A program made the translations under genes and the position numbers. Below, piece after piece: positions 46,546-57,196 of a stretch of DNA of 64,000 nucleotides. The stretch is from positions 12,809,783 to 12,873,782 of the forward strand of contig CM026429.1 of NCBI GenBank assembly GCA_014871385.1, read 5' to 3'. The DNA comes from Ceratodon purpureus (lineage: Eukaryota > Streptophyta > Bryopsida > Pseudoditrichales > Ditrichaceae). How positions within the stretch are numbered: position 1 is the first letter of the stretch; every line of letters starts with the position of its first letter. The notes below the pieces were generated by a model. The model was not told the origin of the DNA. It was given only the letters and a program-made list of their open reading frames with translations, and did not search any database.

Positions 46546-47455
46546 CTGTATGCTCGCGCCCGTCTGCTCTCGGGCGCGCGCGCGAGGTAAATTCGTTTTA
46601 ACCTTAGCGTGAGTCAACCGGTCAATTTCCTTATGTGACGGACACGGGGGTGTGTCTTGTCACCATGACGGACTAACGGACTAACGGACGGTCGGTCTAT
46701 TATGACAACCATGACTGCTGGGTCGTCTTTCAGTTCCACTAACTTCTCCCAATGCTCCAGAGCTATGTCGGCCGGCGGAGCATGTCCCTGCTTGATGAGC
46801 TGGTTGAGTTGGTATTTGACCCGTGTCACGCACCTCGACATCCGGGTGTTGAACCAGCTCTCACTCAGTTCGTCTGTCTCGCCGTAGAACTCGAATTCAG
46901 CCCGCACTCTTTGAAGCAACGCCCTCTTTGCCGCCATCGTCTGTCCGTGCCAGCAGGGAGTGGCGGTCGGATCTAACCGTCTTGCAAACTTCTGGAGCTC
47001 CCTGGCCAGCGTTGGCTCGTGGGGGCCAACCGGCTTCCCGCGACGGTCTAGCTTAATGCGCAGCGGCTCTTTAGGCTGGTCATCCTCTTCCTCCTCTTGA
47101 TCCTCCATGTCTTCTTCTTCCTCCATGTCTTCATCCTCAAACTCTTCCTCTTCCTCCATCTCTTCATCCTCGAACTGCTCCTGTGATGCAGACCCGGAGC
47201 TGCGCTTGGCCGACGTAGTCCCAGCCCGTGGCTGTCCTTTTCCTTTGTTGCCGTGGATGCCGTGCCCAGAGGATGTGTCCGTGCTGGCAGCGCGCCATGG
47301 AGGAGTAAGATCGTCACTGTAGGATAGCGAATGTCTGCCCGGGGATTTAGCCGGTATCCTCCTCATGTACCCTACAGCGAGGAAATAGGTTTAGTACTTA
47401 CTAGGTAGCTTGGATTCACATTCACAACACACAGAATTAGAAGGTACGTAATTGT

Positions 47456-47893
47456 AAATCAGAACTTGACCAAGCTACCACCATTACCATACCATCCAAA
47501 CCGACATAGTGTTACATTTCCAAACCACACATAAGTGCACTGCCAAGTAACTGTCATTAGAAACGCAAATCTATGTCAATTAAAACAGAGGGTCATGTCA
47601 AGAAGAACGCAAGGTGACGTAACTGTCGTTAGAAACCCGAAACCACAATCATTTGAAACGCAATGTCTATTGATCTGAAAATAAATGAAATCTTAAATCA
47701 GAACTTGACAAAGCTACAACCACAACCATACCATCCAAACCGAGAGAGTGCCACATTTTCAAACCACACATAAGTGCACTGCCAAGTATCTGTCATTAGA
47801 AACGCAAATCCATGTCAATTAAAACAGAGGGTCATGTCAAGAAAAACGCAAGGTCACGTACCTGTCGTTAGAAACCCGAAACCACAATCATTA
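47456..47893. repeat. Direct duplication (about 200 bp, offset 239) in a B intron
   Basis: 47456-47655 and 47695-47893 match closely from aaatcagaacttgac through accacaatcatt. Both copies contain aaacgcaaat, gtcaattaaaaca and aacgcaaggt motifs. They lie in the intron between exons 2 and 3 of the TnpA-like gene. Confidence 0.85.
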
Positions 47894-48499
47894 TACATAC
47901 AACCCTATAAGGCTGCACTCTGCACTCTGTAGACGAACATGCATACAACAAAACAAAGCAGAAACTCTGCAAACTTGCATCAACTTGTAACACACTGTTT
48001 AGAATGACAATTGACAGCAAAACGACCCATGCTAATGCTGATGGACATGAACAAAGCAGCCATCACCAGGATCAGATACACCTCTTCCAGAACTATAATA
48101 AATCTTGTGTATTCGACATTATCAGGCATGGGATTAACCTCTTGCCAACACTCTGTTTACATCATCATTGGCTCCAAGCAATTAATTTAAAAAAAAAAAC
48201 AGCAGGAGCTTGAAGTCATTTTTTGATCTAAAACTAAGCCTGAATGTGCACTCTGAAGTGCCTCACCTTCCTTTACCAATGACAGAAACGCTCCGATCTC
48301 AGCTGCGAGGATCAAAGTAAACTATGGCTGCAGAGATTTCTAGCAAAAGGAGTGTTTCAAGCGGAATCTACGTGACAAATGAAGTGGATTCCTCATAAGA
48401 AGGTAAGCTGTCATACAATATAAAATGTCTATGATCCTCTGATGAAAAGAATGTACCATGCAAGATGGCTACCATGTGCAGAAACATACTGAGAGAAAC

Positions 48500-49275
48500 A
48501 TACTGAGAGAAGCACAAATCTGAAACAACAGAATCAGAAACGAAATGGGAGGCGGAGCAAAAGGTGAAGTGATGTGAGAAAAAGAAAAATAAAAAATAAA
48601 AAAATAAAAAAATGAGCAAAATAGAAGAGGAAAAAATCTGAAACAACGGAGATCAGAAACGAAATGAGAGGCGGAGCAAAAGGTGAAGTGACGAAAGAAA
48701 AAAATAAAAAAATTAAATTAAAAAATTAAAAAAAAAATACTAAAAAAGGGCAAGATGGAAATGGAGCAACATCTGAAACAACGGAGATCAGAGGAGACGG
48801 AGCAGAAGGTGAAGTGACGAAAGAAAAAAAAAAAAAACCAAAAAAAAAAAAAATAATAAAAAAGGGCAAAATAGAAAACGGACATCTGAAACAACGGAGA
48901 TCAGAAACGAAATGGGAGGCGGAGCAAAAGGTGAAGTGACGAAAGAAAAAAATAAAAAAATAAAATAAAAACAATAAAAAAAAATACGCAAGAAGGGCAA
49001 GATGGAAAAGGAGCAACATCTGAAACAACGGAGATCAGAGGAGACGGAGCAAAAGGTGAAGTGACGAAAGAAAAAAAAAATAAAAATAAAAAAATAAAAA
49101 ATAAAAAAGGGCAAAATAGAAAACGAACAACATCTGAAACAACGGAGATCAGAAACGACATGGGAGACGGAGCAAAAGGTGAAGTGATGATAGAAAAAAA
49201 AAAGAAAAAAAAGGAAATAGAGGAGGGACTACCTCCGAAAGTATCGAGATCAGACATAGAAGAAGAGGCCGCTTA
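48500..49275. repeat. Tandem array, period about 115-135 bp, in a B intron
   Basis: Six to seven units contain acatctgaaacaacggagatcag, a GA-rich block and gcaaaaggtgaagtgacg, separated by A-rich spacers. Two unit types alternate ('gaaacgaaatgggaggcgg' and 'gaggagacgg'). Minus-strand frames rich in Phe and Ser are repeat artefacts. Confidence 0.85.
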
Positions 49276-49479
49276 AAAAATGTAGTGAAGAACGCCAAAT
49301 CGAAAAAAAATTAAAAAAACAAAAAGGGAGGAAAATGGGAGAGAGAAGAAGAGAATACATGAGAACTGAAGAAACGAAATAGACCTCAAGAACTAAACTT
49401 CTATAGAAACCAGACACGACAAGAAGACATGGAGGTATGAATCTGACATTCTAGTGCGTGTTTCATGACGTTGCGTCAC

Positions 49480-49645
49480 GTTTAGGAAGACACTCCATCA
49501 CGTTTCAGATAACGCACTATCACGTTTCAGATGACGCACTATCACGTTTCAGATGAAGCACTATCACGTTTCAGATGACGCACTATCACGTTTCCAATGA
49601 CGCACTATCACGTTTCAGATGACGCACTATCATGTTTCCTAGACA
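49480..49645. repeat. 21-22-bp minisatellite (gacgcactatcacgtttcag)n
   Basis: Seven units lie in the intron between exons 2 and 3 of the TnpA-like gene. Each contains gacgca and cacgttt. Confidence 0.9.
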
Positions 49646-51589
49646 CGAATGATGACAGAATTGACTGAAGGCATTGACAAAAGCACGATATTCAGAACAT
49701 AGTATTCGAAATCCAGTTCTGTCTCAATAAGGGCAGCTACTGAAATCATTATAAAATCCTATATGCACAGTTATGTTACTCAAATCCAAGAAAACCTCAC
49801 CCTCCTAAACCAATCCCTCGCACATAAAACTAACCCAGCACTCACAACAAACACTCTGCACATTGGGAGAAGCAGAAAGGTTTAGGGTTTCAATACTGTG
49901 CAATTCCCAGAAGGAAGGGGGCACGTGCGAAACAAGGTACCTGCAGGTTTGCGTGGCTGAGGTGCTGGTGAACCCCGACCACCTCCACTGTGTGCGTTCT
50001 TGGGAGGCCGCATTGCTTCACCAGCCATGGAATCCATCCAAGAGGGCTCCACGCGCCCACGGCCTCCTTGACTGCGACTCCTCTTTCGTCCCCTCCTACC
50101 GTCGTCCTCCCACTCCTCCATCGCTGATCGTCTCACCCCGTCCCCGGAAAGAGCTGCTCGCAGCGCTCGGACTGAAGTAGAATTGGGTCTACAATAAACC
50201 CTAGAAGGTCGCTGCCGCCACGCTTCAAACAACTCCTTGCTCTGTTTGCGGGTCTATGAACATAGGAAGGCAATTGGAGATCAGACTGACTAGTACTCTA
50301 GGTCTAGGGTTTTCAGAGTCGCTCAGGGCAATTGGAGAGAATACACATGAGAGAACTCGAATTAAGATACTTGGGGCCTTAGGGGAGACTTACTAGAGCT
50401 TTCAGAGTTGTTGGCGGTGCTTCAGAAGGAGTCACCTCGAGAGTTGGGCGCCGCCGCGTGCTTCGGCGTGGCACAGAGTTGAACTCCTCCGATTGCTGTC
50501 TCCCCCAATCGCGATTCGAGGCTGGAGCACTGGATGACTTGATGGAGGAACCTGCACGAGCAGTAGGAAACAGTGAGTTGCAGAAGTCCTGATCCTGAAA
50601 CCCTGCCTCCCTCAAACGCAATGCCACCTCGATCTTGTTCCTCGTGATTCTCTCATCACGTAGCTGTTCGTAGTGAGGAACTGAATTAGCCGCCTCCATG
50701 TCTGCAGGGATCATCACGACCAATTGCGAATGACGGCCGCCATAAGTGAGGTGGAGTAGAGGGCCCTATTTCCGTGACGGCGGCGGTGACCAGGTAATTC
50801 TTCCCTATTTCCGTGACTGCATTAAGAACTCTGAGCCTTTGTGTTCCGTTAACAGAAACGTGTTATAACGTGAGTTTCCGTCATTTGAAAGGCAACGCAT
50901 GGTCATTAGAAACGCGATGTAATGTTTTTTGAAACGAGATGAAACGTCAATTGGAACGCAATTATAATAGGAGAACAACTAACTCAACTATCACTCACAA
51001 TCTCTGTTTTTTTTTTTATCTCAATGCATGTCCTGTCCATGCACAATCATGTGCATGTTTTTTGGTTTGTAATATATGCGTGCACCCATGGAATGGTCAG
51101 TAGTACTTCATCTGCTCATAATCTATCATCCGCAAGACATATCCGATTTGGTGACTTAGCTCTAATGGTGTTTGACTCGTAGTATCAGAATGAAATTGCA
51201 GCACTAAGTTTGTTATTTGTGAACTGAAGAGTCTAAAGTCCTGAATTAGAATGAGTTCTCAGGCAACAATTACTGAATTTATACTAACACGGAGCTTTAA
51301 CTCTGCAGCTTACGCGGTTATTTTAGGTCGGTCTTCAAGAAGTCCTCCGAAGTGGACAAGGATAACATCATTCAGTTGCAAAGAGCTTGAGTAGTAAGGT
51401 TTGTTCATCCAAATCCTTCAAATGTTGTATTATATAACATCTGTGCCATATGTTTAGGGACAGTTGAAATAATCTCTATGTTCTCATAATTGACTTTTGA
51501 CAACTTCATGGACAAATCCTCACGTGAACCATAAAAATGAACTTCGCTAACACACTTGATGTATAAAGAAAAGTTAGAATACAGTCAGG

Positions 51590-51725
51590 ATACGACGTCA
51601 TCTGAAACAACGTACAACGTCATCTGAAACAAGATACAGCGTCATCTGAAACGTTGATGAACGTCCTCTGAAACAAGAGAGAACGTCAACTGAAACGTTT
51701 CTGAACGTCATCTGAAAACACACAT
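51590..51725. repeat. Short repeats (gtcatctgaaac)n upstream of the TNP2 gene
   Basis: About six units of cgtcatctgaaacaacgtac type lie just 5' of the TNP2 start. They are built from the same AACGT/CGTCA words found at the element ends. Confidence 0.8.
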
Positions 51726-51783
51726 TAACATCAGTAAACCCATGAACGGAAATTGCTAACCTCTGTTTGCCTTGCGTGCAGCC

Positions 51784-54700
51784 ATGGTATCCCCTAATCG
51801 GAGACGCAAATGGAGATCAACTGCGGAAATTATTCATCGCCATGAACTTCAGTTTGCTGCAAGTAGGGATGTCCCCATAACGAGATGGTCATGCCCGTGC
51901 ACATACTGTCATGGAGGCCGACGTTTGCCTGTGCGTGCTATAACACGGCATCTCACCGCTTATGGCCGCGACCAATTTCTAAACCACTCCATGATTGGCG
52001 GGGATCCTCCAGGGGGGTACCCTGAGCGTGGGGCTTGGTACTACAGCGACGAGGAATGGACACAGGACAATGTCTGCAGCAATGACGAAGACTTTCAGCA
52101 GATTCCACCCGAAGACACAGATTCTGAACCACATGGCCTCCACGACGTACAGCAACAGTTTGAGGACGCCATTAGAACCGCTGAAGAGTTAGAAGAGCTT
52201 ACACGGGACTCTGGGAACATGGAGAGAGACGATGGACATCCCCCAGACTTACCTGACCCCACAGTTGAGGCGTTGGAGTTATTGTCTGCAGAGGCCTCAC
52301 GCCCACTTTATCCAGGCAGTTCTGTGAGCTTGATTTCAGCAGTGGTCGTTTTGATGACATTGTGCACCACGCATGGAGTGAGTCGGAACTTCGAAACTGA
52401 GCTGCTTCACTATCTGACAGTGGAGCTGCTTCCAGAAGATAATGTGTTGCCTGCAAGCCAGTACCAAGCGAAGAGGATGCTGCAGGCACTTGGACTCGCA
52501 TACAATGTAATACATGCCTGCCCGTCAGGATGTGTCTTATTTCGAGGAGAACACAGCGATCTGGAATCGTGTCCCAGTTGCGGAAAAGGAAGATACAGAG
52601 AAGGTACAAAGACAGCTCCGATGAAGGTTATAAGACACTTTCCCCTCATTCCGAGGTTGAGGCGCATGTTTGGATCTCCCGCAATTGCAAAGCTCCTGAA
52701 ATGGCATTCAGAGCGTGGGGTGACCACGAACAGCGATGGCGAGATTGTAATGGAGACCGTAGTTGACAGCCCCGCTTGGAAACACGTTGGAGTCATAGAT
52801 CCCACATTTCAAGCGGAAAACCGGAACGTACGCATGGCACTGTCACTTGATGGAGTGAACCCTTTCTCGATTCGAAGTACCTCACATTCAACGTGGCCTG
52901 TTCTCTTGGTTATTTACAACCTGCCACCGTGGCTGGTGACAAAACGATTTTTCATCATGATGAGCATTTTAATATCCGGCAAGGAGTCTCCAACAGACAA
53001 GAATTTAGATATCTTCATTGCTCCTTTAGTGGAAGAATTACAGCAGCTATGGGAGGGAGTAGAAGCGATAGACGCTTCAGCTGAAGACGTGCAAAGAAGA
53101 TTCACTCTTCGGGGTATACTTTTATGGACTATTTCAGATTATCCTGCTTATGGTTTGATTTCTGGACAACAAACTAAAGGATACAAAGCTTGTACCGTAT
53201 GCGGCCCAGACACTGTTTCTAGAAGCGCTAGAGGCCCCAAAGGTGACAAGATAGTGTACGTAGGTGCACGCCAGCGTCTTCCAGAGGACCATGCTTTTCG
53301 TGAAGACCTGCGGTTCAATGGGCTTCAAGAGAAGGAGGTTTCCAATTCGAGAATGTCTGGCGAAGATGTTTTACAGTTTGCAGTAGAAAGGGAGTCATAC
53401 CTTGCCTCGGGAGGAAGGGCAGACGGTCCAGAGGATCCTGTGAGGACGCACGGGGTGAAAAGGCTTTCAATACTCTTTACTCTCCCGTATTGGAAGGTGA
53501 GTGCTCTGAGTTGCTCTGTTTCATGTCTTGCTCGTCTTTCTTTGTCACTAAGCATCCCAGTAAACATGGGAGATACACCATAAAACAAGTGAAAACAGTC
53601 ATTTCCGTTTATAAAAACGCGCTCGTCTAGAAATGCGTTGACGTCAAATTGTGTTATTCAACGTCCCAATGAACATGACCGGCTGACTGCTGAAAGTTTT
53701 TACACGCTTTAGACTGCTACGGTTCTCTTCTAACTTGGATACATACAAATTATTTACAGCCTCATGAACATATTCAATGTGATGCAGGACTTGCTCATAC
53801 GACACACACTGGACGTCATGCACTGCGAGAAAAACCTATGTGAAAACATAGTGAAGACGTTGCTTGGAGAGACGGATTTTCCACGAGGACGGCAGGACTA
53901 CAAAGACATGGGAGTCAGGCCTGACCTATGGCTGAGACGAAAAAACGGTACAGACGGGCGACTCTTCATGCCGCATGCGCCCTACGTACTCTCTCCCCAA
54001 GCGAAGGCAGACATGCTTGCTGTGATAGCATCAACAAGGGTGCCCACAAATTATTCTTCTGCAATTCATAAACGAGTTTCTGACGGGAGACTCAGGCTTC
54101 TGAAATCCCATGACTTTCACATCCTCATGCAACAGGTAATTTAAGTTCACGTTAACTTGTACCAACTTTGCGTTCAAAACTGTTTAATGTGGCAATGCTA
54201 CCTCACGATGTGGATATTTCTTTTGGTCAGAATATTCACTTCAATGATCCAAAATATCTATGTTAAAGGAAACTGTTAAAACTCGCGTTAAAACACGTCC
54301 TTTTTGACGCAACTCTGATGTGGTGCGCGTATAATTTAACATGATGGCAATATGAGCTCAATCTTTATTTCTGGAAAATAACCCTTTACATCATGTCAAT
54401 TTTCAGGTACTACCCAATTCACTACGGAATGTTGAAATGAACGCAGCCGTTCGGCTATGTATCATGAGGGTCAGCAGAGTATTCCGACGCCTGTGCAGTG
54501 GCTCAGTGGATATGTCTAAAGAAAAAGAGTACATTGAAGACGCAAATGAGACGCTTTGCATGGTTGAGCGAGAGTTTCCTCTAGGATCCATGGTCATCAT
54601 GACGCACCTATTTGTGCACCTCATGGAGGAGCTCTTTATATGCGGCCCAGTTCACACCCGCTGGATGTATCCAATGGAGCGATACATGAAGACCCTTAAG

Positions 54701-56165
54701 GATTATGTGCATCAGAAGCAGAACCCAGAAGGTTGCATGGCAGAGGCGTATTATATGGAAGAAACCCTCGGATTTTGTTCAGAGTATATGGAACGCTACG
54801 GGGCCACATCTCGAAGAGTCTGGGATGCAAACGAAGAGCAGTCAATGTATGATGAGATGGTAGAGGGCAAGGGAATAAGACGCCCTATGTCTCGGACTCT
54901 CCGTGACTGGATTCACAACTTTGTGATCAGAAATGCTGGCACACTTCAGTACTACAGAAGGTACAATCATATATACTCCACGATAATTGCATTTCTGGAA
55001 TCTTACTTATAGTGTAACATGTCTAAACGTGGGTTAACTTGCCTGAACGTGATTTAACGTGCCTAAAACATGGGTTAACATGTATGCCACGTCTTTAGTA
55101 ACGTGTACATTCTGGGCAGCGTTACAGTCCTTGTCTTTGGTGACTACTATGTCACTCCTGAAACAAGAAAATGCGTTAGAATGTCACGTTAAACTACGTC
55201 ATTTTCCCCAATGCTTTCCTGTAGTGAATTGCACAGACCATGTTCAATTCTTTTCATGTTTGCACACACTACTAATGCATTTTGCACACTGCAGGGTGTA
55301 TGAAGCAGAGCAGAATTCCAGGAGCAAAGAACGCCGCTTGATAAATCGCGCAAGACGTGGACGAAGAAGACGGAATTCCTCAGACATTCCTTCACAGTTG
55401 AGGCCTTTGGCCCCATTTCCGGATTGGTTAAAACAAACCGTTGAAGCCGATCGGAGAACACGCTCTCGGACCATCGATCAAACCACTTATGATCTGTCCA
55501 GACCCCCCTCGCTGATTGCAACTGCTTATCGATCAATGAAGGCTTACGGCATGCACCTCCGCTGTCGCTCAGTTGAAGCTTCCAGGACTTCCATGGACAG
55601 TGGAGTCCATGCAATATTCACCGACGATGCAGGAGAAGAGACGGAGGAGTATGTAGGTTGGGTTGAAGAAATACTGGAATTAGAGTACAGGAGCACGTGT
55701 GTCGTTGTTCTTCTCTGTTCCTGGGTGAAAGGAAAAATGGGAGGGGCTTCGCCAACAATGAAGCGGGATCAACATGGATTTCTGTCCATGAATTTTTCGA
55801 CAAACTGCCTTCTTCCTTTGGGTCCCCACTCTTTCGCGTTCCCCATTCACACACATCAAGTGTTTTTTATGGCGGACCAGGGGCCATGGAAAGTGGTGTG
55901 CGAGGCAAACGTTCGAGGCAGCCGCAGAGGTCGTGCCTTTGCTGCAGAGTACGACGATGCGGAGGCACAATTACCCGACTCAAATTCACTACATGCCAAT
56001 AACACAGAGCTGTGCACAGGAGAGCCTTCACATTCAGACGTCTCAGCTTACGGGTCCTTTGTAGAAGAGCAGGAAGGCGAGCCAGTGGCAGCGGAGGGAA
56101 GTGATGAGGATGACGACCGGATCCTGGGTGATTCATCTGATAGTGAGTTTGCATCAGAGGATTAG
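51784..56165 (+). CDS. TNP2 transposase of element B (1,161 residues, intact)
   Basis: Four exons: 51784-53496, 53788-54135, 54407-54960 and 55295-56165. All have GT-AG borders with compatible phase (0, 0, 2), giving 1,161 residues without an internal stop. The N-terminus has RWSCPCTYCHGGRR. A zinc-type block follows (CPSGC...CPSCGKG, about 52520-52590). The TNP2 core has MALSLDGVNPF (Asp at about residue 356), WPVLLVIYNLPPWL, LISGKESP, ILLWTISDYPAYGLISGQ (Asp at about 452) and HTLDVMHCEKN across the exon 1-2 junction. Exon 3 holds the DUF4218-like part (EREFPLGSM...VHLMEEL, MYPMERYMKTLKDYV). Exon 4 holds a DUF4216-like part (GWVEEILELEYRSTCVVVL). An acceptor-like GCGTGCAG abuts the ATG, suggesting a 5'UTR intron. 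This is the catalytic gene for CACTA transposition. Confidence 0.92.
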
Positions 56166-57193
56166 GCTTCTTACAATGTCGTTATGAATTCCATACTCTG
56201 TCACATTTTCATAAATGTCTGGACGTGTTTTGTAACAACTATTAACGCGGTATCTGTTTCAACTAACATGCGCGGTACATCAGATATGTAGTGTCGCGTT
56301 TTTTGTAACACATCTTAACACACTTCCCGTTCCAAGAAACACATGCATCAATGCCTCCTAGTCTCCCAAATTAAATATTGCTGGTCAAATACTGCATTCC
56401 ACGTCAGCCAACCCATCCACGCACACGTTCCACGTCACGGCACGTTAAACCACGTCAAATAGGTTCGTCATGTTTTTTGTAACACATCTGAACGCACTAT
56501 CACGTTACAAGAAACGCGCACGTCAATGTTGACAGCCCCCTCGGACTCTCAAACATTACTTGACCGGTCAAACCCTAAACCTTCCACGTCAGCCTATCAC
56601 CCTACATCGCATTTCACGTCAGCACAGTCATTCCACGTCAGACTTCTCGGTACGTTTTTTTTAACACACTTGAACGTGGCGCATGTTACCTTTAACGCCT
56701 CAATGTTATAAGAAACGCGCTGCTCTGGATACTACTATGGTCAACTATAGTCAAAACTACCTTCCACGTCAGCCATTGACTCTTCAAGCATTCCACGTCA
56801 GCGCACTCATTCCACGTCAGTCAATGTGTTACGTTTTTTTTAACACATTTTAACGTAGTACATGTTAAGATTGACGTCCTCCCTGTCATAAGAAACGTGC
56901 TGACGTGGAAACTTACTATATTTAGTCATATCTAAAGTTCCTTGAGGTAAAAAAGTAGGTGAAAAAATTACTGTCCAACAGGAACGTGTCCGTTTAATTT
57001 AACGTGATGCCGTTATTTGGAACGTATAAATTTTATTCGCGTTTCACCCATATCCTCTTTGACGCAGTGACGTTATTGGTGACTTTTTCACGTTAAAACG
57101 CTTGACGCGCGCCACGTTTAATTGGATATTTTTTCCACACTAATTCAGGATAGTGTGGATTTACGTCAACTTTGACGCATCTCTGCCATGGTG
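56166..57193. repeat. Right subterminal region of B
   Basis: No gene lies here. The motif attccacgtcag occurs repeatedly (for example 56397, 56581, 56629, 56763, 56792, 56809), mixed with gttttttttaacaca blocks. From about 56455 to the end it is nearly identical to 14302-15036 of element A. Confidence 0.85.
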
Positions 57194-57196
57194 CAT

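Larger units (their letters stand above)
40026..46710. mobile_element. Element C: 6,685-bp repeat-filled TIR element nested in element B
   Basis: The left end GGTTGTCATAATGGACGGAC (40026) is mirrored by the right end, which reverse-complemented reads GGTTGTCATAATAGACCGAC (ending 46710): 18 of 20 bases match. The flanking AT (40024-40025, 46711-46712) is a 2-bp duplication, or the TIR may begin one base earlier with no duplication; CATG at the site makes this ambiguous. Removing C restores the open frame of exon 3 of the TnpA-like gene. Both subterminal regions contain repeated acggac units. It encodes no credible protein and consists mostly of tandem arrays, so it is non-autonomous. The superfamily is not assigned. 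Confidence 0.85.
37563..50714 (-). pseudogene. TnpA-like second gene of element B (Transposase_24-like), disrupted by element C
   Basis: Six exons are inferred from GT-AG sites with matching phase: 50714-50394, 50241-49941, 47371-46713 continued at 40025-39918 beyond element C, 39686-38874, 38459-37950 and 37808-37563. Counted without C, the frame stays open for about 985 residues. Exon 3 carries a long Glu/Asp block, then KLDRRGKPVG, the LARELQKFARRL region and HWEKLVEL. That order resembles the plant Transposase_24 family, which accompanies TNP2 in CACTA elements. Exon 4 has GEKWTECGTLVQS and a coiled coil. The last exon is conserved, diverged, in element A. TnpA-type proteins bind subterminal repeats and TIRs. 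C's insertion into exon 3 should abolish normal product. The acceptor of exon 4 is the weakest boundary. Confidence 0.75.
36249..57193. mobile_element. Element B: 20.9-kb CACTA (En/Spm) transposon inserted in element D
   Basis: The left end is CACCATGGGAGAGATGCG (36249) and the right end, reverse-complemented, is CACCATGGCAGAGATGCG (ending 57193): a terminal repeat of about 23 bp with one mismatch. CAT is duplicated on both sides (36246-36248, 57194-57196). Removing the element and one CAT rejoins D's pol frame exactly between the Glu-Phe-His and Val-His-Thr-Asp codons, so the boundaries are certain. It carries two genes transcribed away from about 51 kb: a TNP2-type transposase (+) and a TnpA-like gene (-). 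Both ends have long subterminal regions (about 1.1 kb left, 1.0 kb right) rich in TTTAACG and CATTCCACGTCAG motifs. Element C is nested inside. Confidence 0.97.

Noticed and set aside
40147-46617. Many long frames alternating poly-Lys, poly-Phe and Arg/Ala-rich segments on both strands
   Set aside because: They follow the roughly 133-bp repeat unit exactly, exist on both strands, and contain homopolymer translations; not genes.
48368-49257. Phe/Ser-rich minus-strand frames
   Set aside because: Translations of A-rich tandem repeats.
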